Part shown: positions 24,191 to 33,902 of the stretch, in pieces
How positions within the stretch are numbered: the stretch's first letter is position 1
Layout of the letters: the number at the start of each line of letters is the position of its first letter
Source: Streptomyces sp. TRM70350
GTDB lineage: Bacteria; Actinomycetota; Actinomycetes; Streptomycetales; Streptomycetaceae
NCBI RefSeq assembly: GCF_019219825.1
Contig: NZ_JAHUXH010000007.1
Span: forward strand, 62,001 to 126,000
Direction of reading: 5' to 3'
DNA: 64,000 bases
Position numbers and translations under genes: made by a program
Notes under the pieces: model-generated
The model's input: the letters and a program-made list of their open reading frames with translations, nothing else
The model's database searches: none
Told to the model about the DNA's origin: nothing

Positions 24191-25456
24191 ATGCCCGACT
24201 CCACAGCGCCCACCAACGATGAGGAACCGAAGGTCGCGAGCCCCCAGGCCGTCACAGTCCCGCGGCAGAAGGGCAGCCGTACCGATCGGCAGGCGCCCGC
24301 CGATCGGCCCGTCTACGTCATCGGCGCCGGTCCCGGTGGACTCGCCGCCGCCCATGCCCTGCGGTCCCGGGGGATTCGGGCGATCGTGCTGGAGAAGTCG
24401 GACCGCGTCGGCGCCTCCTGGCGGCGGCACTACGACCGGCTGCGCCTGCACACCACCCGGCGCCTGTCCGCCCTGCCCGGACTGCCGATGCCACGCCGGT
24501 TCGGCCGGTGGGTGTCGCGGGACGATGTCGTGCGGTACCTGGAGAAGTACGCCGAGCACCACGAACTGGAGATCGTCACCGGCGTCGAGGTGTCCCGCGT
24601 CGAGCGGGCACCCGACGGCTCCGGCTGGCTGCTGCACGCCACCGGCGGCCGCAGGCTGACCGGCGGCGCGGTCGTCGTCGCCACCGGCTACAACCACACC
24701 CCCCGCATCCCGGACTGGCCCGGCCGGGACACCTACACCGGGGAGTTCCTGCACGCCTGCGCGTACCGCAACCCCGCGCCCTACGCCGGCCGGGACGTCC
24801 TCGTCGTCGGCGTCGGCAACACCGGCGCCGAGATCGCCGTCGACCTCGTCGAGGGCGGGGCGTCGCGCGTACGGCTCTCGGTGCGCACCGCGCCGCACAT
24901 CGTCCGCCGCTCCACCGCCGGCTGGGCCGCCCAGTACAGCGGCATCCTCGTCCGCCGCCTCCCGGTCGGCCTGGTGGACCGGCTCGCCCGGCCGCTGGCC
25001 AGGCTCAGCGTGCCCGACCTGACCGAGTACGGCCTGCCCCGCCCCGACACCGGCCTGTACAGCAGGGTCACCGAGGGCGCGGTCCCGGTCCAGGACGTCG
25101 GCCTCATCGACGCGGTCCGCCAGGGCAAGGTCGAGATCGTGGCCGCGGTGGACGGCTTCGACGGCGACCGGGTCGTCCTCGCCGACGGCGACCGCATCGG
25201 CCCGGACGCGGTGATCGCGGCCACCGGTTACGTCCGCGCGCTGGAACCGCTGGTCGGCCACCTCGACGTCCTCGACGACCGGGGCAGGCCGGTCGTGCAC
25301 GGCGCCCGCGCCCCGAAGAACGCCCCCGACCTGTACTTCACCGGCTTCACCAACCCCATCAGCGGCATGCTCCGCGAACTCGCCATCGACGCGGAGAAGA
25401 TCGCCGGAGTCATCGCCCGGAGAAGCGCCGACCGGGTGTCCCGCGTCCCCGGCTGA
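24191..25456 (+). CDS. Flavin-containing monooxygenase (FMO/BVMO-like), FAD and NADPH binding
   Basis: A 421-residue two-dinucleotide flavoprotein. It has an FAD motif VYVIGAGPGGLAAAHAL near residue 42, an NADPH motif VLVVGVGNTGAEIAVDL near 205, and ATGYNHTPRIPDWPG and AATGYVRALEPLVG at the two conserved ATGY positions. This is the layout of ArsO/YUCCA/CzcO-type monooxygenases. The first 35 residues are disordered. ATG 24191 was chosen; the earlier frame is not conserved. It has no operator of its own and might oxygenate a substrate feeding the catabolic set, or be unrelated. A sulfur, nitrogen or ketone substrate cannot be distinguished. Confidence 0.87.
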   Translation: MPDSTAPTNDEEPKVASPQAVTVPRQKGSRTDRQAPADRPVYVIGAGPGGLAAAHALRSRGIRAIVLEKSDRVGASWRRHYDRLRLHTTRRLSALPGLPMPRRFGRWVSRDDVVRYLEKYAEHHELEIVTGVEVSRVERAPDGSGWLLHATGGRRLTGGAVVVATGYNHTPRIPDWPGRDTYTGEFLHACAYRNPAPYAGRDVLVVGVGNTGAEIAVDLVEGGASRVRLSVRTAPHIVRRSTAGWAAQYSGILVRRLPVGLVDRLARPLARLSVPDLTEYGLPRPDTGLYSRVTEGAVPVQDVGLIDAVRQGKVEIVAAVDGFDGDRVVLADGDRIGPDAVIAATGYVRALEPLVGHLDVLDDRGRPVVHGARAPKNAPDLYFTGFTNPISGMLRELAIDAEKIAGVIARRSADRVSRVPG

Positions 25457-25535
25457 CCGACGACCCCAAGGGGCCCGGCACACCCCGGGATTCCGCCCGC
25501 ACGACCGGTTCCTGACTCAGTGTCGGTTCAGTAAT

Positions 25536-25550
25536 CTGACACTGCGTCAG
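25536..25550. promoter_or_regulatory. Operator palindrome upstream of the NDP-forming CoA ligase
   Basis: CTGACACTGCGTCAG (one mismatch to the perfect element) lies 34 bp before the ATG at 25585. Confidence 0.65.
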
Positions 25551-25584
25551 TTACCCACGCCGTCACACAGAAGCGGGCGGACCG

Positions 25585-27813
25585 ATGCTTGGATCAACCC
25601 ACGGCACCCTCACCACCGACGCCCGCCGGGCCCGGGTCATCGCCTGCGGCGACGGGCGGCCCGGCCCCGCCGTCCACGGCCGTGCGGCCGACGTGGACGA
25701 CCTCGACGTCAGCGGCCGCGCGCTGTACGCCGACGTCCCCGACCTGGACCGCCTCTTCCGCCCCGAGTCCGTCGCGGTGATCGGCGCCTCGGACGCCGAG
25801 GGACGCCCGAACACCGGCATCACGCGACAGCTGATCAGCTGGGCCGAGCGGGTCGGCGCGCGGCTGCACCCGGTGCACCCCACCCGTCAGTCCGTCTTCG
25901 GCATACCCTGCGCGCCCTCCGTCGCCGACCTGCCCGAACAGGTCGACCTCGCCGTCCTGCTGGTCGCCGACCCGCTCCCCGTCGTCGATGAACTCGCGGA
26001 GGCCAAGGTCAGGTTCGCGGTGGCGTTCGCCTCCGGCTTCGCGGAGACCGGCGAGGAGGGCGCCGTCGCGCAGGCCCGGCTCGCCACCGCCGTCCGCCGC
26101 TGCGGAATGCGTCTCCTCGGCCCGAACACCAACCTCAACGCCTTCGAGGACTTCCGGCAGGACCTGGACGGACCGGCGATCGCGCTCATCACCCAGTCCG
26201 GCCACCAGGGCCGCCCGGTCTTCGCCCTCCAGGAACTCGGCATCCGCCTCTCCCACTGGGCCCCCACCGGCAACGAGGCCGACCTGGAGACCGCCGACTT
26301 CATCTCCTACTTCGCCGAGCGCCCCGAGGTCGGCGCCATCGCCGCCTACGTCGAGGGACTGAAGGACGGCCGCTCCTTCCTGCTCGCCGCCGACCGGGCC
26401 GCCCGGCGCAAGGTGCCGGTGGTCGCGGTCAAGGTGGGCCGCACGGAGACCGGCGCCCGCACGGCCGCCTCCCACACCGGCAAGCTGACCGGCGCGGACG
26501 CGGTGGTGGACGCGGCGATGCGGCAGTACGGCGTGATCCGGGTCGACGGCCTCGACGAACTCCAGGACACCGCGGCCCTGCTGGCCCGCGCCCGCCCGCC
26601 GCGCGCCGAGGGTGTGGCCGTCTACTCGATCTCGGGCGGCACGGGCGCGCACGTCGCCGACCTGGCGACCGCGGCGGGACTGCGCCTGCCGGTGCTGTCC
26701 GAGGCCCGGCAGGCCGAGCTGCACCAGTGGATCCCGCCGTATCTGAGCGTGGCCAACCCCATCGACAACGGCGGTCACCCGGTGGGCGACTGGCGCGGCC
26801 GGAAGATCATCGACGCGATCCTCGCCGACCCGGAGGTCGGGGTGCTGATCTGCCCGATCACCGGTCCCTTCCCGCCGCTCAGCGACCGGCTCGTGCGGGA
26901 CCTGGTGGACGCGGCGGAGCAGACGGACAAGCTGGTGTGCGTGGTGTGGGGTTCGCCGGTCGGCACCGAACCGGCGTACCGGGAGGTGCTGCTCGGCTCC
27001 TCGCACGTGGCCACCTTCCGTACGGTCGGCAACTGCCTCACCGCCGTCCGCGCCCATCTCGCCCACCACCGCTTCGTCCGCGACTACCGCTCCCCCTTCG
27101 ACGACGCCCCGCGCACCCCCTCGCCCTCCTTCCGCAAGGCGCGCGAGCTGATGCGGCCGGGACAGCAGCTGAGCGAGCACGCGGCAAAGCAGCTGCTGCG
27201 CGCGTACGGCATCCGGGTGCCGCGCGAGCAGCTGGTGACCAGCGCGGCGGCGGCCGTGCGGGCGGCGGGGCTGGTCGGCTACCCGGTGGTGATGAAGGCG
27301 TCCGGCGCCCAGCTCGCCCACAAGACCGAGCTGGGCCTGGTGAAGATCGGCCTGACCTCGGCCGCCCAGGTCCGCGACGCCTACCGCGAGCTGACCGACA
27401 TCGCCCGCTACGAGGGGGTCGCGCTGGACGGCGTCCTGGTCTGCCAGATGGTCGAGCAGGGCGTCGAGATGGTCGTCGGCATCACCCACGACGACCTCTT
27501 CGGGCCGACGGTGACCGCAGGCCTCGGCGGCGTCCTCGTCGAGGTCCTGCGCGACGCGGCGGTACGCGTCCCACCCTTCGGCGAGCACGATGCCCACGAC
27601 ATGCTCACCGAACTCCGCGGCCACGCCCTCCTCAACGGCGTCCGCGGCCGCCCCCCGTCCGACGTGGACGCCCTCGTCGAGGTCATCCTGCGGGTGCAGC
27701 GCATGGCCATGGAACTGGGGGACCAGCTCGCGGAACTGGACATCAACCCACTGATGGTCTTGCCGCGCGGGCAGGGAGCCGTGGCGTTGGACGCGTTGGC
27801 GGTGTGCCGGTGA
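25585..27813 (+). CDS. NDP-forming acyl-CoA synthetase (acetate-CoA ligase family, fused subunits)
   Basis: A 742-residue fusion. After a leader of about 50 residues comes a CoA-binding Rossmann domain (SVAVIGASDAEGRPNTGI). The succinyl-CoA-synthetase-like ligase domains hold the phosphohistidine loop TAASHTGKLTGADAV (His at about 300). The C-terminal ATP-grasp domain (KQLLRAYGIRVPREQL, VVMKASGAQLAHKTELGLV to AELDINPLMVL) completes it. It reversibly converts an acyl-CoA plus NDP and Pi into the acid plus NTP, or the reverse. It overlaps the next gene, a hydratase, by 4 bp. The upstream operator ties it to the dispersed regulon. Confidence 0.9.
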   Translation: MLGSTHGTLTTDARRARVIACGDGRPGPAVHGRAADVDDLDVSGRALYADVPDLDRLFRPESVAVIGASDAEGRPNTGITRQLISWAERVGARLHPVHPTRQSVFGIPCAPSVADLPEQVDLAVLLVADPLPVVDELAEAKVRFAVAFASGFAETGEEGAVAQARLATAVRRCGMRLLGPNTNLNAFEDFRQDLDGPAIALITQSGHQGRPVFALQELGIRLSHWAPTGNEADLETADFISYFAERPEVGAIAAYVEGLKDGRSFLLAADRAARRKVPVVAVKVGRTETGARTAASHTGKLTGADAVVDAAMRQYGVIRVDGLDELQDTAALLARARPPRAEGVAVYSISGGTGAHVADLATAAGLRLPVLSEARQAELHQWIPPYLSVANPIDNGGHPVGDWRGRKIIDAILADPEVGVLICPITGPFPPLSDRLVRDLVDAAEQTDKLVCVVWGSPVGTEPAYREVLLGSSHVATFRTVGNCLTAVRAHLAHHRFVRDYRSPFDDAPRTPSPSFRKARELMRPGQQLSEHAAKQLLRAYGIRVPREQLVTSAAAAVRAAGLVGYPVVMKASGAQLAHKTELGLVKIGLTSAAQVRDAYRELTDIARYEGVALDGVLVCQMVEQGVEMVVGITHDDLFGPTVTAGLGGVLVEVLRDAAVRVPPFGEHDAHDMLTELRGHALLNGVRGRPPSDVDALVEVILRVQRMAMELGDQLAELDINPLMVLPRGQGAVALDALAVCR

Positions 27814-28598
27814 AGCCGTCGATACACCACCGGACCGAACAGCACGTCACCCACCTCACGCTCGATCGCCCCGAGGCCCTCAACGCCCTCACCCCGGACA
27901 TGCGCGACCACCTGATCGCCCTGCTCACCGACGCCTCCGCCGCCCCGGACGTACGGGCCGTCGTCCTCACCGGCACCGGACGCGGGTTCTGCGCGGGCGC
28001 CGACCTGCGGGGCGGTGCGGTGGCCGGGGAACGGATCCCCGGCGATGTGTCCCGGACGCTCCGTCTCGGCGCCCAGCGGCTGATCGCCGCCGTCCTCGAC
28101 TGCGAGAAGCCCGTCATCGCGGCCGTGAACGGCACGGCGGCGGGCCTCGGCGCTCATCTGGCGTTCGCCTGCGACCTCGTACTCGCCGCGGAATCGGCCA
28201 GGTTCATCGAGGTGTTCGTACGCCGGGCCCTCGTGCCGGACGGCGGCGGCGCGTACCTGCTCCCCCGCCTGATCGGACCGCAGCGCGCAAAGGAGCTGCT
28301 GTTCTTCGGCGACGCGCTCCCCGCCGCCGACGCCGAGCGCCTCGGTCTGGTCAACCGGGTCGTGAGGGACGGGGAGTTGGACAAGACGGCCGGGGAGTGG
28401 GCCACGCGCCTCGCCGCCGCCCCCACCCGCGCCCTCGCCCTCACCAAGCAGCTCGTCAACGCCTCCCTCGACACCGACCGCACCACCGCCTTCGCCGCGG
28501 AGGCCGCCGCGCAGGAGATCAACATGACGACGGAGGACGCCCGGGAGGGACTGGCGAGCTTCGTGGAGCGCCGGTGTCCTGAGTTCCGGGGGCGGTGA
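27810..28598 (+). CDS. Enoyl-CoA hydratase/isomerase family protein
   Basis: A 262-residue crotonase. It shows VTHLTLDRPEALNALTPDMR, VVLTGTGRGFCAGADLRGG, AVNGTAAGLGAHLAFACDLV (oxyanion hole) and FVRRALVPDGGGAYLLPRLIG with the downstream catalytic region. The GTG start at 27810 overlaps the ligase stop (GTGA). It is paralogous to, but clearly different from, 9358-10131. It presumably hydrates an enoyl-CoA in the same pathway as the ligase. Confidence 0.9.
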   Translation: MKPSIHHRTEQHVTHLTLDRPEALNALTPDMRDHLIALLTDASAAPDVRAVVLTGTGRGFCAGADLRGGAVAGERIPGDVSRTLRLGAQRLIAAVLDCEKPVIAAVNGTAAGLGAHLAFACDLVLAAESARFIEVFVRRALVPDGGGAYLLPRLIGPQRAKELLFFGDALPAADAERLGLVNRVVRDGELDKTAGEWATRLAAAPTRALALTKQLVNASLDTDRTTAFAAEAAAQEINMTTEDAREGLASFVERRCPEFRGR

Positions 28599-28607
28599 GT
28601 ACGAGAC

Positions 28608-29369
28608 TCAGTCCCGCTGGAGGATCCACAGGTCCGGTGCGTCCATGTCACCGAACGGCACGAACAGCTCCGGCTCGTCCTCCGTGCCGCCGATCACCCA
28701 GTACGTCTGCTGCCCACACCCGTCGTCGAGCCGTACGACCACACCGTCACGTCCCTCCCGGTCGAGGAGCCAGGTGCCGGGGCCATCGCACACAGCGAAG
28801 GGCGGCTCTGACCGTCCACGCCCCGCCAGACCCCGGCCAGCTGCCCGGCGGACAGCTTCGGCGGCTCGTACTCCTCGACGAGTCCGATGGCCGTGGCCAG
28901 GGCCGCGCCCCCGAAGGCCAGCACGAACAGCCCGAAGCAGCCGAAGCAGCCGCTCCCTCACACGCCCACCGCCCCCACTTGCGGCCGGTGACCCGGGCGC
29001 GCCGGCGGGCGAACGCGACCCCGAGCACGGGGAGCGCGCCCAGCGCCGCGAACGCCAGGGCCGTCGCCATGAACGGCCAGTCCCACAGCACCGCGGGCAA
29101 CGCCGCCCAGCCGGCGCCGAACAGCGCGGCGTACAGCAGGTGCCACGCCCAGTCCGGCCCCCGGAACCGTACGGCCGAAGGATGCGCCAGCAGGGCCGCC
29201 GGGACGATCTGCACGACCACGTGCACCAGACCCAGCACCAGCAGCACGGACGGCGCGGCGACGAACAGGAACAGCAGGCCGAGGGACGAATAGCGGCGAC
29301 CGTCCGATCGGCGTCCGTCCAGCTCAGCCGGGCACGGCGGACCGCCCGGCCGATGTTTCCCCACCCCAT
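28608..29369 (-). pseudogene. Broken small membrane protein read in three frames
   Basis: On the minus strand, one frame gives a helix-rich N-terminal part (SSLGLLFLFVAAPSVLLVL, TALAFAALGALPVLGVAF) up to VTGRKWGRWACEG. A second gives FVLAFGGAALATAIGLVEEY then PKLSAGQLAGVWRG. The third gives FAVCDGPGTWLLDREGRDGV to DMDAPDLWILQRD at 28608. Together they match the plan of a Streptomyces lipoprotein- or membrane-anchored protein with a C-terminal beta domain. Two one-base insertions, one near 28963 and one near 28823, would reconnect the frames. I infer either two indels of decay or assembly errors. The N-terminal start is uncertain and may lie further upstream. Confidence 0.5.
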
Positions 29370-29421
29370 GAGGCGGAGCGTACGCCGGGGTCTCGCGGGG
29401 GTTCGCCGACACTCTTCCTAT

Positions 29422-29436
29422 CTGACGATCCGTCAG
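29422..29436. promoter_or_regulatory. Perfect operator palindrome upstream of the flavin reductase
   Basis: CTGACGATCCGTCAG ends 5 bp before the ATG at 29442, again leaving no room for a leader. Confidence 0.72.
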
Positions 29437-29441
29437 CTTCA

Positions 29442-30041
29442 ATGGTCGGTGTGATGGGACAAGCAGGGACGGCCGAAGCCGCCGTCCGCTACCTCAGGGC
29501 GACCGGGGTCCACCCCGCCGAACCCCTGCCTCGCCCGCGCCTGCGCTGCGTCGGCGACGACGAGCGCGCGCCCGTGGACCGGCAGGAGTTCCGCCGCGTC
29601 CTCGGACACTTCGCGACCGGCGTCACGGTCATCACCGCGCCCGCCGCCGACGGTCCCGCCGGTTTCGCCTGCCAGTCCTTCTCCTCCCTCTCCCTCGACC
29701 CACTCCTCGTCGCCTTCATGGTCGGCCGTACGTCGACGACCTGGCCGCGCATCGCCCGCGCCGGGGTGTTCTGCGTGAACGTCCTGAGCGCCGGACAGGG
29801 CGAGCTGTGCCGGGGCTTCGCGGTGAGCGGCGGAGACAAGTTCGCGGGGGTCGCCTACGACACCGCGCCCGTCTCCGGCTCACCCCGCCTCGCGGGCACC
29901 CTCGCGTGGGTCGACTGCACGATCCACGCGGTGCACACGGGCGGGGATCACCTCATCGTGGTGGGGCGGGTGGCGACGCTGGGCACGGGCGACAACGAGG
30001 ACGGGGCGCCTCTGCTGTTCCACAAGGGGCGCTTCCTCTGA
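29442..30041 (+). CDS. Flavin reductase family protein (HsaB-like)
   Basis: A 199-residue protein with an N-terminal extension of about 45 residues before the flavin-reductase split barrel. The barrel shows EFRRVLGHFATGVTVITAPA, FACQSFSSLSLDPLLVAFMV, FCVNVLSAGQGELCRGFA, KFAGVAYDTAPVSGSPRL and DHLIVVGRVATLG. Such enzymes reduce FMN or FAD for a partner monooxygenase. No oxygenase is adjacent; the LLM enzyme at the left edge or the monooxygenase at 24191 may use it. A second possible start is ATG 29454. Confidence 0.88.
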   Translation: MVGVMGQAGTAEAAVRYLRATGVHPAEPLPRPRLRCVGDDERAPVDRQEFRRVLGHFATGVTVITAPAADGPAGFACQSFSSLSLDPLLVAFMVGRTSTTWPRIARAGVFCVNVLSAGQGELCRGFAVSGGDKFAGVAYDTAPVSGSPRLAGTLAWVDCTIHAVHTGGDHLIVVGRVATLGTGDNEDGAPLLFHKGRFL

Positions 30042-30057
30042 GGCCGCTCCGCCAGAA

Positions 30058-32427
30058 CTAGGGGATGGCCAGCTCGGCCCAGATGGTCTTCCCGGACGAG
30101 GTGTAGCGCGTGCCCCAGCGCTGGGACACCTGGGCGACCAGGAACAGGCCGCGGCCTCCCTCGTCGTCCCGGCGCGCTCGCCGCAGGTGAGGTGCGGTGT
30201 GGGCATGGTCGGAGACCTCGCACAGCAGGGAGCGGTCCCTGATCAGCCTCAGCATGACCGGCCCGGTGGCGTACCGGATGCTGTTGGTGACCAGCTCGCT
30301 CACCACGAGGGCGGCGCTGAAGGACAGTTCGGGCAGGCCCCAGCTCTCCAACTGACGCTCGGTGACCGCGCGGGCGTGAGCCACCATGGCCGCGTCGGAC
30401 GGCAGCTCCAGGTCCGCCACATGGTCGGCGTCGAGCCGCCGGGTGCGGACGAGCAGCAGCGTGGCGTCGTCCGCCTGTGGTCCGGGCGGCAGGGTCGACA
30501 GCGCCCGGTCGCACAGCTCCTCCAGGGGGCTTCGTTGCCAGGTGAGCACATGGGCAAGGCGATCGATGCCGGTGTCGATGTCGGTGTGCCGGTCCTCCAC
30601 GACGCCATCGGTGAAGAACGCCACGATGCTGCCGTTGGACAAGCTCAGCTCCACGTTCTCGTAGGGCAGGGTGGCCAGCCCCAGGGGCGGTCCCGGCGCC
30701 AGCGCGGACAAGGCCACCGAGCCGCTCGCGTCGGCGACGAGCGGCGGGGGATGGCCCGCGCTCGCCCAGACGCAGCGGCCGCTGACCGGGTTGTAGATCG
30801 CGTACAGGCAGGTCACCCCGAGCCCCTCGTCGCTCAGCCCGTCATCGGCGTAGGGTTCCGCGTCCTGCGCGACCAGGCCGTCCAGCCGGGTGAGCAGCTC
30901 GGCCGGGTCCAGGTCCAGCAGGGCCAGGGTCCGTACGGTGGCGCGCAGTCGGCCCATGGTCGCGGCCGCGTGCACGCCGTGGCCCACCACGTCGCCGACC
31001 GTCAGGCCCACTCTGGCACCGGACAGCGGGATCAGGTCGAACCAGTCGCCGCCCACGCCCATGCGGCTGTCGGCAGGCAGGTAGCGGTAGGCCACGTCGA
31101 CCGCGCTCTGCTCGGGCAGGTGCTGTGGCAGCAGGCTTCGCTGCAGTACCAGGGCTGCCGCATGCTGGCTGGTGTAACGGCGGGCGTTGTCGATGCCGAC
31201 AGCGGCTCGCTCGGCCAGTTCCACGGCGAGCGTCTGCTCCTCGGGCCCGAAGGGGTCGGGGTTGCTGCTGCGCCGGAAGGTGGCGAGGCCCAGGACCGCG
31301 TCGCGGGTGAGCAGCGGGACGAAGAGGCAGGAGTGCGAGGCGGCCGGTCCCGTCTCACCCGGTGCCTCGGGCGGGGCGGCGTCGACGACGAGGTGGCTGG
31401 TGGCCAGACTCAGAGCCTGCGGTGACGACGGTGGGTAGGAGACGGGAGTGGTGCGGAAGTCTTCCGGGGTCCGGCCGTGCATCCGCAGGAGATTGTGCCC
31501 CGGCGCCGAGCCCGTCGGCGGCTGCCGTCCCTCGATGACCGCCGGCGGCAGGTCCACCAGCACCTCGTCGGCCAGCTGCGGTACCGCCACGTCGGCAAGC
31601 TCCGCGGCTGTGCGCCGCACGTCCAGCGAGGCGCCGATGCGCTTTCCCGCCCGCACCAGCAGCGACAGTCGTTCCTGGGCGCGGTAGCGGTCGGTGATGT
31701 CCAGGGACTCCTCGAACAGCCCCAGCGGTTCGCCCCGCGCGTCCACCAGCCGGTGGTAGGAGCAGGACCAGACGTGCTCGCGCACCGGGTCGGCGGGGGC
31801 ACGCCCGCGATAGTGCATGCCCATGATCGGTTCCCCGGTCGCCATCACGTGCTCCATCACCTGGTCCTCGTCCGGGGGATGGTGGCGGGAGATGAACTGG
31901 CCTTCGGGAAAGAGATCCGCGGCCGGTCGGCCGATGTACTGGGCGATCCCGGCGAGCTCCTTGTCGGTGGAGACGTTCCCCCAGACGACGCGCTTGTCGG
32001 TGTCGAAGATCGTCAGGCCCACGGGCGACTCGGTCGCCAGTCCCTGCAGCATCGCCAGCTGCGCCTCCCAGCCGCGCAGCGCCTCCAGGTCGGCCGCGAC
32101 CACGACGGTCGCAGCGGCGCCCTGGTCCACGAGCGGGCTGACGGTGACGGCCACGCGCAGTACGCGTCCGTCCCGACAGCAGAGGTCCAGGACGGTGCTG
32201 CGGGGCTTGTGCGCCTTGCAGAGGGCGGACAGTCGCTGCCCGGGGGTCGCCAGCAGCCGGGCGGCCGACCGGCCGAGCACGTCCTCGGGCGGGTGTCCGA
32301 GGAGGCGCTGGGCCGAGGATCCCCACCCGGAGATGCGACCGTCGGCGTCCAGTACGGCGGCGGCGGCCCTGCACAGGTCCAGAGGGCTGTGGAAATCGAC
32401 GTTGGCCGCATTCGGAAAACGATCCAT
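30058..32427 (-). CDS. SpoIIE-type PP2C phosphatase with PAS, GAF and HATPase domains
   Basis: A 789-residue multidomain regulator. PAS domain 1 is at about 15-110 (AAAVLDADGRISGWGSSAQR). PAS domain 2 is at about 130-250, ending DITDRYRAQERL. A GAF domain follows at about 265-430 (SCLFVPLLTRDAVLGLATF, VGIDNARRY). The PP2C/SpoIIE domain is at about 445-655 (MGVGGDWFDLIPLSGARVGL, VGDVVGHGVHAA, YDVP-like ASAGHPPPL, FFTDGVVEDR). The HATPase is at about 665-789 (VVSELVTNSIRYATGP, GRGLFLVAQV). It is an RsbU-like phosphatase plus anti-sigma kinase in one chain. It may dephosphorylate STAS antagonists such as the one at 45970. Confidence 0.92.
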   Translation of the reverse strand: MDRFPNAANVDFHSPLDLCRAAAAVLDADGRISGWGSSAQRLLGHPPEDVLGRSAARLLATPGQRLSALCKAHKPRSTVLDLCCRDGRVLRVAVTVSPLVDQGAAATVVVAADLEALRGWEAQLAMLQGLATESPVGLTIFDTDKRVVWGNVSTDKELAGIAQYIGRPAADLFPEGQFISRHHPPDEDQVMEHVMATGEPIMGMHYRGRAPADPVREHVWSCSYHRLVDARGEPLGLFEESLDITDRYRAQERLSLLVRAGKRIGASLDVRRTAAELADVAVPQLADEVLVDLPPAVIEGRQPPTGSAPGHNLLRMHGRTPEDFRTTPVSYPPSSPQALSLATSHLVVDAAPPEAPGETGPAASHSCLFVPLLTRDAVLGLATFRRSSNPDPFGPEEQTLAVELAERAAVGIDNARRYTSQHAAALVLQRSLLPQHLPEQSAVDVAYRYLPADSRMGVGGDWFDLIPLSGARVGLTVGDVVGHGVHAAATMGRLRATVRTLALLDLDPAELLTRLDGLVAQDAEPYADDGLSDEGLGVTCLYAIYNPVSGRCVWASAGHPPPLVADASGSVALSALAPGPPLGLATLPYENVELSLSNGSIVAFFTDGVVEDRHTDIDTGIDRLAHVLTWQRSPLEELCDRALSTLPPGPQADDATLLLVRTRRLDADHVADLELPSDAAMVAHARAVTERQLESWGLPELSFSAALVVSELVTNSIRYATGPVMLRLIRDRSLLCEVSDHAHTAPHLRRARRDDEGGRGLFLVAQVSQRWGTRYTSSGKTIWAELAIP

Positions 32428-32517
32428 GGCACCGCTTCCCTTCGTGCACCCTCAGCATCCCGTGCCGCACGACGGACGACAACCGCACGGGCGATCACCA
32501 CCTGCACGTGCATACAC

Positions 32518-33831
32518 CTAGCTCACGGCGGTCGCTGTCGCCTTCGGCGTGCCGGTGCCCCGCCGGATCACCAGCGCCATCAGCGCCGCCGCCGCACACA
32601 ACGCCCCCGCTGCGTACCACACCACGTCGTACGCCCCGAACACATCCCGCGCGACCCCGCCGAGGAAGGCCACCGCGGCCGCCCCGACCTGGTGCGACGC
32701 CAGCACCCAGCCGAACACGATCGCGCTGTCCTCCCCGAAGTGCTCCCGGCACAGCGCCATCGTGGGCGGCACCGTGGCGACCCAGTCGAGGCCGTAGAAG
32801 ACGATGAAGAAGATCATCGGGGGGTGCACGCTGGGCGCCAGCAGCATCGGCAGGAACAGCAGCGAGATGCCCCGCAGCGCGTAGTACACCGCCAGCAGCC
32901 GCCGCGCGTCGTAACGGTCGGTGAACCAGCCGGAGGCCACCGTGCCGACGACGTCGAACACCCCGATGACCGCGAGCAGCGAGGCCGCCGTGGTGATCGG
33001 CATGTGGTGGTCGTGGGCGGCGGGCACGAAGTGGGTCTGGATCAGGCCGTTCGTGGAGGCGCCGCAGATCGCGAACGTCCCGGCCAGCAGCCAGAAGGGC
33101 CCCGTCCGGACGGCGGAGAGGAGCACGGTCACCGCCCGCCGCGCCGCGCCCGGCACGGGAGGCGGCTTCGGTACGAACTCCTGCGCGCCGTACGGCTTCA
33201 GGCCCACGTCCGCCGGATGGTCCCGCAGCAGCAGCCACACGAACGGCACCACCGCGAGGGCGGCGAGCGCCACCGTGACGGCGGCCGGACGCCAGTTGTG
33301 GTTCTCCACGATCCAGGACAGCACCGGCAGGAAGATCAGCTGCCCGGAGGCCGAGGCCGCGGTGAGGATGCCGGTGACCAGGCCGCGCCGCTCCGTGAAC
33401 CAGCGGTTGGTGACGGTCGCCGCGAACGCCAGCGCCATCGAGCCGGTGCCGAGGCCGACCAGCAGGCCCCAGCACAGCAGCAGCTGCCAGGGCTCGGTCA
33501 TCCACACCGTCACGCCCGAGCCGATCGCGATCACGGTCAGCGCGACCGCGACCACCCGCCGGATGCCGAAGCGGTCCATCAGCGCGGCGGCGAAGGGCGC
33601 GGTCAGGCCGTACAGGGCGAGGTTGACGGAGACCGCCGCGCCGATCGTGCCGCGCGACCAGCCGAAATCCTCGTTCAGCGGGTCGATCAGCAGCCCCGGC
33701 AGGGAACGGAAGGCGGCCGCGCCGATGATGGTCACGAAGGTGACGGCGGCGACGAACCACGCGCGGTGGATGCGCGGACGACGAGGCTCCGGTTTCTGGA
33801 GGGCTGCGGCGGCTTCTGTTGTCTGAGTCAC
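32518..33831 (-). CDS. MFS transporter (OFA/monocarboxylate-like)
   Basis: A 437-residue carrier with twelve predicted helices. WSRGTIGAAVSVNLALYGLT, PFAAALMDRFGIRRVVAVAL (loop 2-3 motif) and GTGSMALAFAATVTNRWFTE mark the first half. LLAVIGVFDVVGTVASGWFT then DRYDARRLL marks the second. The layout is that of organic-acid MFS proteins (MCT/OFA). The start was moved to GTG 33831, preceded by GGAAGG at 8-nt spacing; 33864 is a longer alternative. It could import the acid substrate of the nearby CoA ligases, but no operator is present. Confidence 0.88.
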   Translation of the reverse strand: MTQTTEAAAALQKPEPRRPRIHRAWFVAAVTFVTIIGAAAFRSLPGLLIDPLNEDFGWSRGTIGAAVSVNLALYGLTAPFAAALMDRFGIRRVVAVALTVIAIGSGVTVWMTEPWQLLLCWGLLVGLGTGSMALAFAATVTNRWFTERRGLVTGILTAASASGQLIFLPVLSWIVENHNWRPAAVTVALAALAVVPFVWLLLRDHPADVGLKPYGAQEFVPKPPPVPGAARRAVTVLLSAVRTGPFWLLAGTFAICGASTNGLIQTHFVPAAHDHHMPITTAASLLAVIGVFDVVGTVASGWFTDRYDARRLLAVYYALRGISLLFLPMLLAPSVHPPMIFFIVFYGLDWVATVPPTMALCREHFGEDSAIVFGWVLASHQVGAAAVAFLGGVARDVFGAYDVVWYAAGALCAAAALMALVIRRGTGTPKATATAVS

Positions 33832-33902
33832 GTCATAGACCTTCCGGCCCGTGATCGCCCGCATCCAGTGGCCCGAGGGACAGCGTTCGTTAGGATCGGG
33901 CC

